Under the pieces are notes generated by a model. It worked only from the letters and a program-made list of their open reading frames with translations, was not told the DNA's origin and did not search any database. This document shows positions 1-13,037 of a stretch of DNA of 64,000 nucleotides, piece after piece. The position numbers and the translations under genes are program-made. The stretch spans positions 3,286,001-3,350,000 of the forward strand of contig JAHCVI010000004.1 in assembly GCA_019096155.1 (NCBI GenBank). Direction: 5' to 3'. Numbering within the stretch: position 1 is the stretch's first letter; each line of letters begins with the position of its first letter. This DNA comes from Staphylotrichum longicolle. Taxonomy: Eukaryota; Ascomycota; Sordariomycetes; Sordariales; Chaetomiaceae.

Positions 1-3000
1 ATCCCGGGAACCGCCATCTCCTCGTGGCCGAGATGCAGAAGCTGTCCCGGGACTTCAGCCAGGCCAGGAAGATTGCCGAGTCGATTGAGACCGGCACCGA
101 GGATATTTTCCGCGACTTCGATCTCTCGACTTTCATGGAGCATTTCCAATTGGATGCTCTTGAGAAGACGCTGCTTGCCCTCGCGTTCAAGCTCGGGCCC
201 AGGACTGATCTAAAGACCAAAGGTGAGCCGGCCTGGGCTGTCCTGCCGCAAACTATACCGTGGCCCCGCCCGCCGTTGTTGCGCTGTTTCTGCTGACACA
301 TTCCTTTGCTTCCCAGCCGACGCCATCCTGTCCACAAACTTCCCTACCTTTGTCAACATTCTGAGCCGGTCACGGCCGAGTGGAGAGCATGCTGACCTCG
401 ATCCGGATTTCGTCGCCGAGCTCATCGACCGCTTCATCCAGGTCCACCCGCCGAACTTCAATGCCGCCGCGAAGCGCGAATTGGAACACAAGGTGCAACT
501 CCGATATGCTCAGTCTCACGATGCCCGGCCGCCCCCGTCACAGGTGCTCGCCGCCCTCGACCTGGTCCGCATGCTCGCCGACAAACCGCCCAATGCGCTC
601 GTGCTATATATCCACAGGACCGGCCCTGCCTTCACTGTTGACGAAGAGACCTGCATGAGCTATCTGCAAAACCGGCCGACGAATGTCCACCTCAGCGAGG
701 AGCAAGTATCCGTCGCTCTGATGTACACGACCATCAGCCAGACCCCGCGCCACAACCCCAGCGTCCTTGTTGCCGCCCTCAGGCGCATTCTGCCCGATAG
801 CTTCAGGTGGCAAGATGTCGTGTCCTACTTCGATCACAGCGGGGCTCGGGTCACGTCTGCCCAGTTCCTGCGCCTCTACAATGCCCTGCTGCCGATAGCA
901 CAGGCGGACAGCGAACGGTTCAATATTCAGCGCTTGTGGGGTGGGGAGTGGGATCATCCCGAAACTCAGCTGTCGTTCATCTGCGCCTTTGCCTCCCTGA
1001 AGCCAGAACAGTTGGATGCGACCACGATCCCGGGCCTGAAGCCGACTTTCACGGTGCAGGAGTATGCCCAGTCGCCGCAGTCGATACGAGAGACAGCTGC
1101 ATATGCCGTCAAGCACCCCCTGGTCTCTGAGGCTGCCTTGTCTGCCGTGTTTAACGTTGCGCTGCACTCGATGCATGCCTCACAGAGCATTGAAGCCAAG
1201 CGCCTCTTCCAAGACGTGGTTATCCGGAATCTGGCCATCTTTGTTGCCTCAGCATTTGGAGTGCCGAAGCCCTGGCCGAACATGGCAGAGGATACCCTCG
1301 TGTCTCTGTTCGATAACTTCCTCACCAGGTCCCCCGAAGCCGACTTCGTCATGGACAGTCTTTGGAGGAGGGACAAGGAGTGGGTCAAGCAGCGGCTCAT
1401 CGATGCCCATGCCCTGAAACCCATCAGCTTGCCGCTCATCTTCGAGCATGCGGTCCGCCAGAACTGGCTCGACGAGCTCGTCCATCTCCCGAACGGGTTC
1501 GGACTCGACCTGACCGCCCTCGCGCATGCCGAAGGATACCTCGACCTGCAGCAGTGGGCACGGCGGAACGCCGACAGGAGCCAGGAGATGGCCAGGGCCC
1601 TGCTCCAATTCCTCCTGATCAAGGCGAATTTTGAGCTACAGTACCAGCGCCCTCCGGAAGGCCAACCGCCCGTCAAGGCGAGCACGACCCTGCAGGTCAG
1701 GACGGTGAACGCCATGCTCCAGATTCTCGAGGAGTTCTTGCCCAAGTCACCCATGCAGGAGTTGATCGTGGTTCAGCGAAGCTGCATCACGGTATACCCG
1801 AGGCTCATCAACTACGGAGAAGGGTTTGACGACATTATCGACGCCAACGGACGCGATGGAAACGCTCTGCCGCTCGCCGCGAATGCGAAGATGGAGGAGC
1901 ATTACAAGAAGATGTACGGCGACGAGATTCAGGTCCGCAATGTCGTTGACATCCTGGAGCGGTACAAGCGGTCTCGCGATCCGCTGGACCAGGACATCTT
2001 TGCGTGCATGATCCACGGCTTATTTGACGAGTACGCCCATTATGTCGACTATCCCCTGGAGGCACTAGCCACGACCGCGGTTCTCTTCGGTGGAATAATA
2101 TCCCACAAGCTGATCTCCGATCTCCCGCTCCAGATCGGGTTGGGCATGATACTTGAAGCCGTGAGAGACCACCACCCGGACGAGTCCATGTACAAGTTTG
2201 GGTTGCAGGCTCTCATGCAGCTCTTCGCTCGCCTCCGCGAGTGGCCCGGCTTCTGCGCGCAGCTGCTCCAGATCCCTGGTCTGCAGGGGACGGAAGCGTG
2301 GAAGAAGGCAGAGGAAGTGGTCCGAGAACACGACGAAGAGCTCGCCCGCTCCCGCAACGGCAGCGGCATGGCCAATTCGGGGATGCTCGCCCCTGACAAG
2401 CTGACCAACGGCAACTTGGAGGATGTTCTAGGATCGGAGCAGCACCCCCCGCCCTTTGCTTCGGTGAACGTTGACCCGCCTCCGTTCGGCGTCGCCTACG
2501 AGGAGCCAAGCGAAGAAGCGCAAGGGAAGATCCAGTTCGTGCTCAACAACCTCACGGACACGACGCTGCAATCCATGATCAAGGAGATTCGGGAGATGAT
2601 GGAGGCTAAGCACCAGCAGTGGTTCGCCAGTCACTTGGTTGAAGAGCGGGCGAAGATGCAGCCAAACTACCACCATGTCTACCTCGAGCTCGTTAAGCAA
2701 TTCGAGGATAAGGCTTTGTGGGCCGAGGTCCAGAGGGAGACATATATCAGTGTTTCTCGCATGCTCAACTCGGAGCTGACCATGCAGAACTCGACCGAAC
2801 GGACGCACCTCAAGAACCTCGGAGGCTGGCTCGGGCTCTTGACCCTCGCGCGCGACAAGCCAATCAAGCACAAGAATATCGCATTCAAGCAGCTTCTCAT
2901 CGAGGCACATGACACCAAGCGTCTCATTGTCGTCATTCCCTTTGTTTGCAAGGTTCTGATCCAGGGCGTCTCGTCAAACGTCTTCAGGCCGCCTAACCCC

Positions 3001-6000
3001 TGGTTGATGGACATCATCCATCTTCTGATCGAGCTGTACCACAACGCCGAGCTCAAGCTCAACCTCAAGTTCGAGATTGAGGTTCTGTGCAAGGGTCTCA
3101 ACCTGGATCACAAGGCCATCGAACCCTCGGGAGAGATCCTTAACCGGGCTCCAATCGAGGAGATGGGTGACATGCTTGGCCCGGAGGTTCTCGACAACTT
3201 CGAAAGCCTGTCGCTCAATGGAATGCCTGGCGTCAATGCCTCCCTTGCGTCGCACCCAGCCTTCACCATCCCTGACCTTGGCCCGAACCTGTCGATCCCT
3301 CAGACTGAGGTCGTCAGCCCCGCCAAGCTTCACGAGATCGTCCGCCAGGCCTTGACGCGAGCGTTGCAGGACATCATCCAGCCCGTCGTTGATCGCTCTG
3401 TCACGATCGCGGCCATCTCGACACACCAGATGGTCCGCAAGGACTTCGCCACTGAGCCAGACGAGAACCGTGTGCGGACGGCGGCTATCAATATGGTCAA
3501 GTCGACTGCCGGCAGTCTCGCGCTCGTCACGTCTAAGGAGCCGTTGCGCGCAAACCTCGCCAACTACCTGCGTAACCTCTCCGCCGACCTGCCCCAAGGG
3601 CTACCCGAGGGCATCATCATGCTGTGTGTTAACTCCAACCTTGACTTGGCCTCGAGCGTGATCGAAAAGTGTGCCGAGGAGCGCGCCATCCCGGAGATCG
3701 AGGATCTGATGGAGGGCGAGCTAGAGGCACGGCGTCGCCATAGGCTCCAGCGGCCGTCGGAACCGTACATCGACCACGGACTGAGCCGCTGGGCGATGAC
3801 CATTCCTCACCCCTTCAAGCTGCAGCCCAGTCTCAGCGGCCTCAACGCCGAGCAGATGGCCATCTACGATGATTTCGCCCGCCAGTCGAGGGCGAATGCT
3901 GCGGCGACGGGGCCCTCGCACGCGCCATCTGTGTCAGATGCCAGGTCGTTGGCGAACGAGGCCCTCGGTGACCAATACAACGCCGTCAGCAATCTGCCGA
4001 CGCCCGCCGAGACCCCCTCTATGCCCCATCTGGGCGCGCAGCTGCAGCACTACCCCCAGGCCCACGCCGGGCTGGCGAACGGTCGGCAGGCAGGAATCAG
4101 CCAGGTCGATTCGCGGAGCATCGCCGAGCGAGTCAATAAGCTCTTGGAACAGCTGTCGACCGCCGCCTCCAACACCTCTGAGGAGCATTTCAATGAGGTT
4201 CCGAGGTCCCACCCGGTCCTGGATATCGTTGACGCCCTCGTCCAGCTCATTATCAAGACTCAGCAGACATCGGAGGAATTCGCCGCCTACGCCGCCAACC
4301 AGATTGCGCAGCTTCTCTTCCGCCAGCCCGAGGGCGTGTTGCTGCTGGAGAGCTTGGTTCATGTCCTCGAGACGCTTCGCAAGATTGCCGGGCCTATGAT
4401 CAGCGAGCAGATCCGTCACCTGTTCCACCAACAGTCTGGACACTTGTTCCTCAACCTCCCGCTTATCACTGCGCTCCTCCCCACCGATCTCCTCGACTGG
4501 AGGAGCATCGACGCAGCGACGGCCAAACTGTTGCAGCAGCGGAAGGAAGGCTCGCTCACGTTTCTCGAGCAGCTCATGGACCTCACGCTCCTGAACGACA
4601 GCCCGCTCGCACTCTACGCTGACTTTGTGCGCAGCCTGGAAGAGGCATGGTCGTGGATCATGGAGGATCCAGAGGTTCCGGGCGGAGCGAGCTTCAAGGC
4701 CAAGGTGCTTGCCCCTCCGCCGCCGCTACCCGCCAGCGTGTCCGCGGAGGAATCCGATACCCTCCGCCAGGATCAGATGGAGTACATTTTTGAGGAATGG
4801 CTCCATCTCTGCAACAACCCCCTTGCCACTGAGAGGTCAGCTATGATCTTCGTTCAACAGATGCACTCACGGGGGGCGATCAACACCAAGGATGACTTCT
4901 TATTGTTCACGCGCCTAGCTCTGGATCGGTCTGTCGAGCGCCTCGAGCAGAGTCTCCAGTCTGGTGGTGGCTTGACGGAAGGTTACCAGGCGATTGAGGC
5001 CCTGGTCAGGATGATTATGATCTTTGTCAAGTCTCACCAAGACAACGAGGAGCGGGACCAGTCGTCCGGTGTCGCCTTCCTGGATTCAATCCTTTCCCTT
5101 GCCGTGCTGGTGCTGAATTACCATCACGACAAGCGCGGGGAGGCGTTTAACCAAAGGGTCTTCTTCCGCTTCTTTGCGCTCATCTTCCACGACGTGGCGG
5201 ACCTGGCAGGGCATCTTCCGGAGCGCGACCATCAGCAAATCATGCTGAAATTCGCGGCTCGTCTCTACGATATCCGCCCCGGCCAGTACCCAGGTTTTGC
5301 TTTCGGATGGACAGATCTCTTGGCCCACCGCGCGTTCCTGCCGGTGCTTCTCCGGCTGCCCGACGAAGCAGGTTGGGCTCCGTTCACCAAGCTGCTCACC
5401 CATCTCTTCTCGTATCTGGGCGACCTCCTGAAACCGTTCAACGTCTCGACTCTGGCAAAGGGGATGTATCATGGTGTTCTCAGGCTACTGGCTATCCTGC
5501 ACCACGATTTCCCGGAGTACCTGGCTGCGACCCACGTCGAGTTGTGCCACAGCCTGCCGCCGCACGTGACGCAGCTCATCAACTTGGTCCTCGCCGCCAC
5601 GCCGGCCGCCTTCAACAAGCTGGCTGACCCCTTCCAGCCCGGCCTCAAGACGGATCGGATTCCCGAGATGAAGGACGCCGCCCCCTCGCTGTTCGACTCT
5701 GCAGCCGTCCTGCGCGAGATCGGCCTGTTGGACATCGTGGAGCATGCGCTGCAGAACGGCCCATCAGAGGATGCCATCGCCCAGATTAGCCACGCCATCA
5801 ACAAGGCTGAGGGCGAGGACTCGACCTTTGGCTACGTCCCCATTGCTGTGAATCGCCGGGTCATTGACGCCGTGGTGGCGCAGTTCGCCCACTATGCCGT
5901 TGCCCGGGCGGCGGCCAAGGGCGGCGACGCCCCCATCTTCGTGGCCGGGGAGTCGGACATGAGGACGCTGCACATGCTCGTCGCCGAAGTGTCGCCCGAA

Positions 6001-6376
6001 GCCAGGTACTACCTCGTGCACAGCATGGTCAACGAGCTCCGGTTCCCCAACGCGTCGACCAACTATTTCAGCCACGCGCTGCTCGAGATCTTTGGCCAGG
6101 ACATGTCGGACCCGGAGGAGACGGACATCCGGCAGCAGATTGTGCGCGTCCTGCTCGAGAGGCTGGTCGGTTACTGGCCGCAGCCGTGGGGGCTCATGGT
6201 CACGACGCTGGAGCTCATCAAGAATGAGAAGTATCACTTCTTTGAGCTGCCGTTCATCAAGGCGACGCCAGAGGTATGTTGTGCCCCCCAAACTGTTTCG
6301 TTTGTTCTGTCCGCTAACTGGTGTTGCGAAATAGGTCGCTCAACGGTTCGCGGAAATCCTGCGCCCGGCGCCGTAA
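1..6376 (+). CDS. not1: CCR4-NOT complex scaffold subunit Not1 (5' partial)
   Basis: Not1 is the scaffold of the CCR4-NOT complex, which deadenylates mRNA in the cytoplasm and also acts in transcription. The gene enters open from the left edge, so the N-terminus is missing. I read three exons: 1-222, 317-6273 and 6335-6376. Both introns have GT/AG ends and keep phase, and the last exon encodes only 13 residues before TAA. About 2,072 residues are visible. The order matches the family: N-terminal helical repeats; a MIF4G domain that docks the Caf1/Ccr4 nucleases (roughly visible residues 795-1005, after a PPPF-rich linker); the DUF3819 segment that binds Caf40 (about 1075-1235); a connector region; and the conserved C-terminal NOT module that holds Not2/Not5, ending near a F-E-L-P-F motif. 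No frame break is seen, unlike several genes further right. Confidence 0.95.
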
Positions 6377-9300
6377 GAGAGAAGCAGAAACCCCACTGCC
6401 CAGATCCGTGAATGGCGCGAGGTAATAAGGAGTGAGAGAGATGTGCTGGTTGAAAGGCGGATGGGAAAAATCGGGCTCGAAATAACTCCGGATCAAAACA
6501 CACATCCAAAAACCAAAACAGCCCCTGGTGGCCAGGCTAGGGGACGGGGTGAATCGGGCAGCAGGACTATGGGATATAAAAGCTCTAGCCCAGCGGTCCA
6601 TCCATGTATTTTATGAAGCGCTTGTGGTTTGATGTCACGCACGCTTTTCTAGATGACGCATATCATGGGGCGGCGTTAGGGGAGGCGGTGGATTTGGGCA
6701 GTTAGAGAAACATCAGTTCGTTCTATGTATTCTGGTGCTTTTTTTTTTTATCAACGACGACTGGGTAATTTAATCTAGAGTGTTTACGACTGTGCTCGGT
6801 ACGGCTGCGCTGTTTAAGGGTGTGAGCACAGCGTATGCGTATCGTGACGTGTTTGTGGTTTTGACGAGTGATTTATTCTGTGTCGGTCGTTGGCAGTTCC
6901 GTGTCTTGCAACACTGTTTTACGCCATAAGTGGTGGTTCGTTTCTGAGTCACTGGAAGGTTACATATGCGATCTCGAGGCGATCATGGCCCTGCCTTTCA
7001 ATTTACTTTGGTTCAGTCAGTCAGCCGGTCATCCCCTGTCATCCCCTGTCATATATGTCTGGGTCATCCGGCTGTTGAAACTTTACCTCCAGACCCGCCT
7101 TCGGCCTCTTCTTCAAGGGTATTACTGTCTTTGTCCTTTTTTCTTTCTTTCTGTTTTTTTTTTTTTTTGTACTCTTTTACTTTCGTTTTTTCCCGGTCTC
7201 CATGCGGTGGCGCCGATGACGAGTCAGTCTCGGGAGTGCCGCCTACTTCTCCTTTGGAGGATTTTGTGTTGGTTCTCTTAAACGTGACGCTCATGACCTC
7301 AACGTTTGCTCTTGTGGTACTGTCACGCTCAGGGGGGAGAGGGCCCGGGGGAGGGGGTGGAAGAGGGGGAAGGTTTGTGGCTTATCTTCAACTTGGATAG
7401 ACAGCGTCCGTCTCGTCTCGTAAACCTTCATGACTGGTTGACGGGTTCAATATACAATGTGTTGCAAGGTAACTCAAAAGTCCTCTGTACGAAATGAGGG
7501 TTGGTTTTTGGAGCGGCTACTTGCTTCACATGGTAACAATGGAACTTGGAAGACTCGTATCTCTATTCCCGACGACCGGACGCGGTGTTGAATAAGAGAT
7601 CGAGGCTTAGCTGCACGCCGTCTGCCCGTTGTTGAGGCTAACTTTGTTTTACCGTATTAAACACGTACCAAACAGTCTTGCATCATGGTTGATGCAGTGG
7701 CAAACGAGACGGGGCTAGCTGGAGCTTGGGAGCTGAACATCAGAGGTTAGATGTGATATCCCACCTCGCCCACTTACACGGTGCATTAACTAAATTGCAT
7801 TGTTACCGGGCGTCGATGGGAAGAAACCGCCGACAGCAGAGACAGAGGCCGGCGCATTGGCTGCATGTGCAATGCTTCCACTTCCAGGCAGATTGTTTCG
7901 TATTTGGTCCGATCATCGTGCCACCAGCCACCTGAATTGTTGCCGCCATGGGGCGGAAACGTGGTTGAGCTCTCTCTGTGTGATCCAAGTTGGAGAGGGG
8001 GAGGCAAGGGAGAAGAGGGGTTGTGTAAGTCGAAGTTGCCGGAGCGCACACGGTACACAGTACGGATATCAAGCCCCAGGCAAAAGATGATGGATCGCCT
8101 CGATATGCTGCAGCTACCCGGGGTGGTCAGGTAAAACATGCGCCGTGCACATTGCGAAAGTTTGAGGCTGGGGAAGACGTGCAGATTCACGCCCGTCCTT
8201 CACTCCAAGAACACGGTGATTGTCCCTCCCCGACTTTGGCTTGTTTCAAATACGGAATGCAAGTGGGCCGCGACGTTCCAGCGGGACTTGAGGGTGAGTG
8301 CTGGTTTGGTTGGGGAGTCAGGTATTAGTGGAGGAGTTTTTGGAGATCGACCACCCTCTGCCGTTGGTGGACCGGTGGCACACATTCCCTCCGTTCTTCT
8401 TCTCCTTTTTGGTTGTCCTCGGTCCCTTTCTCATTTCCCTCTTCAGCCTCGACTGCTTTTTTTTGCTGCAAGTCACCCATGAGCTGTCTGCTTTTTGGTT
8501 GGCCAGTCGGCGGGATACGTTCGTCTCTTCCCCCAGAGAAAGGGTCCTGCGAAACAGCGACCCAAGAAGGGCCGAGCGGGGATCAGGCCTTGACACCCCA
8601 GCCGGGCCCCGGCCGAAAGAAGCAATCGAACAAAATCCACGTGCTGTGATTGGCGAGCGGTGTCTACGGGATGCGGTAACTGCAAATGCACTAGCGCGGC
8701 GGGGAGAGGGAAGGCTGCCAGCCGTGGGCCGTGGCAACGGCCGGACGGGAACCACCACCATCTCATCAGATGCCAGAGCGGCTGGGAGCTTGGGTCGCTT
8801 TTTGGTAAGCTGTCTTGTTAGTGGCTGGTGCTTTCTTTCCAGGTTGTTGGAAGTTGGAGGACTGGAATGGCCAAGCCAACCGGCAGTCTCGAGTGCGAGA
8901 ATCCTCTGTTCCGAAATGGAACGCGGAGACGGCGATTTGTGGATGTCGCAGCGATTCTGGGCCGTTTACTTTGTCGCGTGGTGTTTCTGGTGGCCGGGGA
9001 AACCAGTCCGCTGCCCGTGCCTGGGCGTCGTGGGCGGTGAGGAGCTTGGTGGAGAAACAGCCTCGGGAAGGCGTCGAACGGGGCGAACGGGATGACCAGC
9101 ACGAATTCCGAAATCCACAGTCCACTTCTTTTCATTGTCGTCCTGGAACCGGAAACCAACTCGAATCATGCGTGGCGCGCGTCGTGCCTTCTTTAGAAAA
9201 GGGCGCAACTTGCGCCGGGCTGGACCTTGGAGTGCTGGGCAGTTCTGGATTTTCAAATGCCGTTGCCTCCTGCTTGCTCTTCCTGCTTGCTGAGATCGAC

Positions 9301-10407
9301 CCCCAAGAGGAAGCTACCACCCTGTTGTCGGCTGTCATAGTGGGGGGAGGTTGATGTCACCGATCAGTCAGTGCGCAGCGCTGAACGCTGGAATGTCCGC
9401 ACGGCAAAAAGAGAGGCCCCAGTGATGACGGCAAGTCGGAAGGACATCGGGGGACGTGTCTCGCCATCATGGTCTCGCTGAAGCCTGCTCGACCCCTTTC
9501 GCGTCGCCATCATTGGCTCTCGTCCTTCTGCTGGGCCCAAAAAATCGGAACCGCTGCTTGTGTCGAGCGACTCAAGCCAAAATTATTGTGGAACCGTGCA
9601 GGCGGGAATCAGTGGGATGGCTCCGCTCAGCTGAGAGGGTTTGAGAGGGTCTGCGTGGTGCATGCGGTTGCAGGTTTTGTCGCATGCCTGCCTTTCTCGC
9701 AGCTCGCTTGCCTGGTGGCCCGCTGCTGCTCAGTCAAACTCTGCATGGGGGTCTGGGCGTGCAGAGGTGTGCAGCCACACAAATCGGGGCCCGGCTCCAT
9801 AAAGTGGATTCTTACCGCCTTTTGGAGACTGGAGAGCCCCAGCCATCCCTGCCTCAGCGTGGCATGTGGTTGGTTCCCGTCTGCACCCGTTGCCAGGGCT
9901 TGGCGGTGGAGCCTGGGCCTTGCGCATCGAAGCCGTCGCCCCTTCCATCATCCCAAACAGTCCCGGCCGTGGCATGCCCACACCCCCCAAACGGCAAGGA
10001 GCAAAAAAAAGTTACGGCAGTTTCCTTGGGTCCTCCCTCATGTCCCTCCATCTCCGAACCCTCCGTCTCGCTGTTGTTTTTTTCCCTCCTTCGTATCCGA
10101 GTCCCCTGCGTGAGCGGTTTCCCCTCCGTTGCCATTGATTTTGTTTTCCGTCTCCGGGCAGTCCTGTGGCAAAAGGGTTTCTGTTGTTCTGCCGTTCTGC
10201 TAGTCTCGTGGTGGTTTCACAGGCGCGAGACTGCATTGGTGTGTTTGTCGCTGCTTAGACACCCGTGACGCTGCTCCTGGCGATCCCTGTGTCCCGCACT
10301 CGAGCATAGCATAGCAGGAAACCCTCTGGGCTTGTCGCATCCCGAAAATCAGTCTCGTCCTGTGTTGTTCGCTTTCAGTTGCTTCTTGCGCATCCCTAAA
10401 AGCAATC
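6377..10407 (+). other. Long intergenic region / probable leader of the winged-helix gene
   Basis: No convincing gene lies in these 4 kb. The left part is the 3' flank of NOT1 and is T-rich, with a T run near 6739 and a longer one at 7149-7168. From about 8390 on, strand-biased pyrimidine tracts become frequent (for example 8397-8465 and 10070-10090), which is typical of fungal promoters and long 5' leaders. Open frames here, the longest about 265 codons, show no family similarity, low-complexity composition and no splice logic. A long regulated leader, or a non-coding transcript, is the best reading. Confidence 0.5.
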
Positions 10408-11813
10408 ATGCGGCCCTATAATACCCGTCACAAGACGCTGTCGCTGCACTCGCTCGGCATCCACGTCCCAGGGACGCATGCAGCACGCGCAAACCGATCC
10501 GCCTCCAACAGCAGCAGCAGCAGCAGCAGCGCCTCCCCAGTCTCCATGGCGTCGCCCGCATCGCCTTCAAAACACGACCAGCCGCCGACGAAAAGGCAAA
10601 AACGCTCGTACAGCGAATCCTCAGACGATGCGCCGCCGCTCGGGCGGTTGACCAAGAAGCGCGACGATGCCGTCAAGTTGGAGAACACACCGCCGCCTTC
10701 ACCGCCCGCCGCGCACCCCTCGATCGAGATGAGCGAAGACGAAGACGACGCAACCCCGAAAACAATCGACATGGAGGGCGTCAATGATGAAATCGTCGAG
10801 GCCGTCATCGTCCAGCTGCAAAATACGGGCAACCGGCCGCATCTGGTCAAGGAACTCGCCGCCGTCTTGATGCTGCAGCTCAAGATCGTCCAACAGTGAG
10901 TTCCCCTCCTCTTCTGCCAGATCCCCGATGCTCCATTCGCATGGCGGCGCGCGCTCACACAATCCCCTCCTGCAGATCTGCGAACCCGTGCGCCATCATT
11001 TCGTCACGGCTAGCCACCTACCTCAAACGGTCGGGCTGGTCTGCCCTCGCCCCGTGCCCGCTGGCCAAAGAACTCGAGTCGGTCCACCCGCGCCGGACAT
11101 ACTTTTACTTGACGACCTGCCCGCACCAGCCGATACCCGATCCCGCCCAGGCCGCATCGCTGAGCCACCTCGCACACGGCCGCGCCATCATTTCGCCGAG
11201 CCCCTCGAGCGCGCCGTCCACCTCGGCTGACGACTCCGACCTGGAAAGGCGGCGTGAGCTCAGCCCGAGCCCCGAGGTCGACCTGTCCAGCCCGGAGTTT
11301 GACGAAATGGACGATGACTTTGCCATGCCCAGCACCCCCATCGGCTCCTTCTCCATGCGCGGCTTCTACATGCCGCCGCGCCAAATACACAGCGGGTCGG
11401 GTCGCCACGGGCGCGCCGGGTCGCCGCCCCTGGAGAAGGACGAGAAGGAGTTCACACAGACGGCCGACGGCCTGCAGAAGAGGAAACTCCACGGCGACGT
11501 GCCACCCGCGTCGAGCAGCAGCGCGCCGTCGGCCGCCGCCGCGCCCGCCGACCAGGCGACCATGATGAGCATCGATCTCGAAAGGGACGAGGGCTCACTG
11601 TTTGGCGTCGCGAGCGGGCTGAGCGGGACCTTTTCGCACGCCGCCTCGTTCGTCTCGAGCCCCGCGATCCGGCCGTCGACCATGTCTCTCAACTTTGGGA
11701 GGAAGGACGGCGAGGCGGTGAGCTGGGCCAAGTTCGAGGGCATGCTGGAGTGGGACCGCAGCCCCGAGAGCATCGAGCTCGAGGAGCTGGATGGCCTGTT
11801 GGACGATTACTGA
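10408..11813 (+). CDS. GDS1-type winged-helix domain protein
   Basis: This is a likely nuclear regulator with a fungal GDS1-like winged-helix domain. Exons are 10408-10895 and 10976-11813 (441 residues); the intron restores the frame exactly. The N-terminus opens with a YNTR-rich stretch and a conserved L-S-L-H-S-L-G-I-H-V-P segment, then a poly-serine run encoded by AGC repeats. A basic Pro/Ser region with a KRQKR-type nuclear signal follows. The winged helix spans about residues 125-215 and is split by the intron; its helices carry the LVKELAAVL and ISSRLATYLKRSGW segments and the wing ends in RRTYFYL. The C-terminal half is acidic and disordered, with an S-P-EVDLSSPEFDEMDDDF patch that could act as an activation region. 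S. cerevisiae Gds1 is linked to nitrogen-dependent and mitochondrial-suppressor phenotypes; the role here is inferred only from the domain. Confidence 0.82.
10507..10530 (+). repeat. AGC trinucleotide repeat (poly-Ser)
   Basis: About seven AGC units in the first exon of the winged-helix gene encode a serine run. The run is in frame and lies in a predicted disordered region, so length changes would be tolerated. Confidence 0.8.
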
Positions 11814-13037
11814 GCTGCGACCGCGCTGAGACCGCCCTCTGGGTGTTCTTCTGTCAAATGGCCGCCGGCGAGGTCTGTCTTTGTGCGATCGTCGGTTTCG
11901 GCGGATGATTGCGGGACATGTGTGTATGATTGAAAGAAGCTGGGCGGGTGGTTCCGGCAGCTTGCGATGCGGGTTTGCGATGTTTCTCTTTTCTTTTCTT
12001 CCCTTGTTGTTGTCGTCTTGCTCTCGTCCTTTTTTACGCGTTTGGGTTTGCGGGGTTTCTTTATCGGAGTTTTATCGAGGCCAGGTCTTCCCATAGACGA
12101 GGCTAGGTCCACGGCGTTCATGGCTTAGCTGATGTGGGTTGCAAATTGGCGTTTTCGGGAGGGGGTTGCAGTGGGGACGGCGGGTGGAAGGCGGCATTGC
12201 CATTTGCTATTTTTCTCTTTCACTCTACGAGTCTTTCCTCTTTCCATCTTTCCACTCTCCCAGTTTTCCCTTTTTTCTTCTCCCTCGATCCATATTTTCG
12301 GTAGAGAAAATGAGGGCTTTGGGTGCTATGGGGTGAATCCCTGGACTTGGGAAAAAAAGGCAAAACAAAAGGTTGGGACAGAGACAAGAGAGGGGAAAAC
12401 GAAAAGGAGGATGAAGAAGGGCTTCGGAAAGAGGATGGCTTCTCGAAACAGTCCGTCCCGGGTCGATGACAGGGGGCTCGACTGTTTGTACTTGTATCAC
12501 TAGACCACCCCCATTCTGCTCTGCTCGCTTGTTTATGGTTGGGAAAGGGTGATACCTACACGCCTAGAGAAAGAAGAGGAGGGTTCAAATGAGTCATGGC
12601 AATGGCGCGAAGGATGGACGGCATAGACGGGGATGTTAGTTTGCCTGGACACGTCCGTTTTAGCTTGCGTCGGCGCGGTGGACCGAGAGCATGAGAGAGG
12701 GCGTGATCGAAAGAAAGAAATACAATCGATCTCCAATCCAGAACGGGTCTTTGAATGTGTTGGTGACTGGATGGGCTCTCCTGAAGCATCTGTAAGTCTG
12801 AGGGATCGGCTGGCGACAGTGTTGTCTTTTTGAGCCTGAAGTCCTCTGTCTTGATCGAATTACCTTTTCTTTGACCACTGACTAAACATTGAGTCTCATT
12901 GCAAGTGACTAGTGTTGCTCTATGCCGGCAATCTCGTTTTGTCCACGAGTTCTATATTCTCTTTACAGATAGATGGTAATGGTACAATAATACACTGACT
13001 GGTCTGGACGCCAGACACTGCTGCCACTCTCCTTCAA
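11814..13037. other. Convergent intergenic region
   Basis: This stretch separates the stops of two converging genes. It contains T-rich tracts (11990-12060 and 12205-12290) that fit 3' UTRs and cleavage/polyadenylation signals for the rightward gene, and A/G-rich sequence near 12350-12420. I see no coding potential supported by similarity or splicing. Confidence 0.5.

Noticed and set aside
9469..10113. 214-codon open frame before the winged-helix gene
   Set aside because: No similarity, overlaps other frames of equal quality, and lies in a pyrimidine-rich probable leader.
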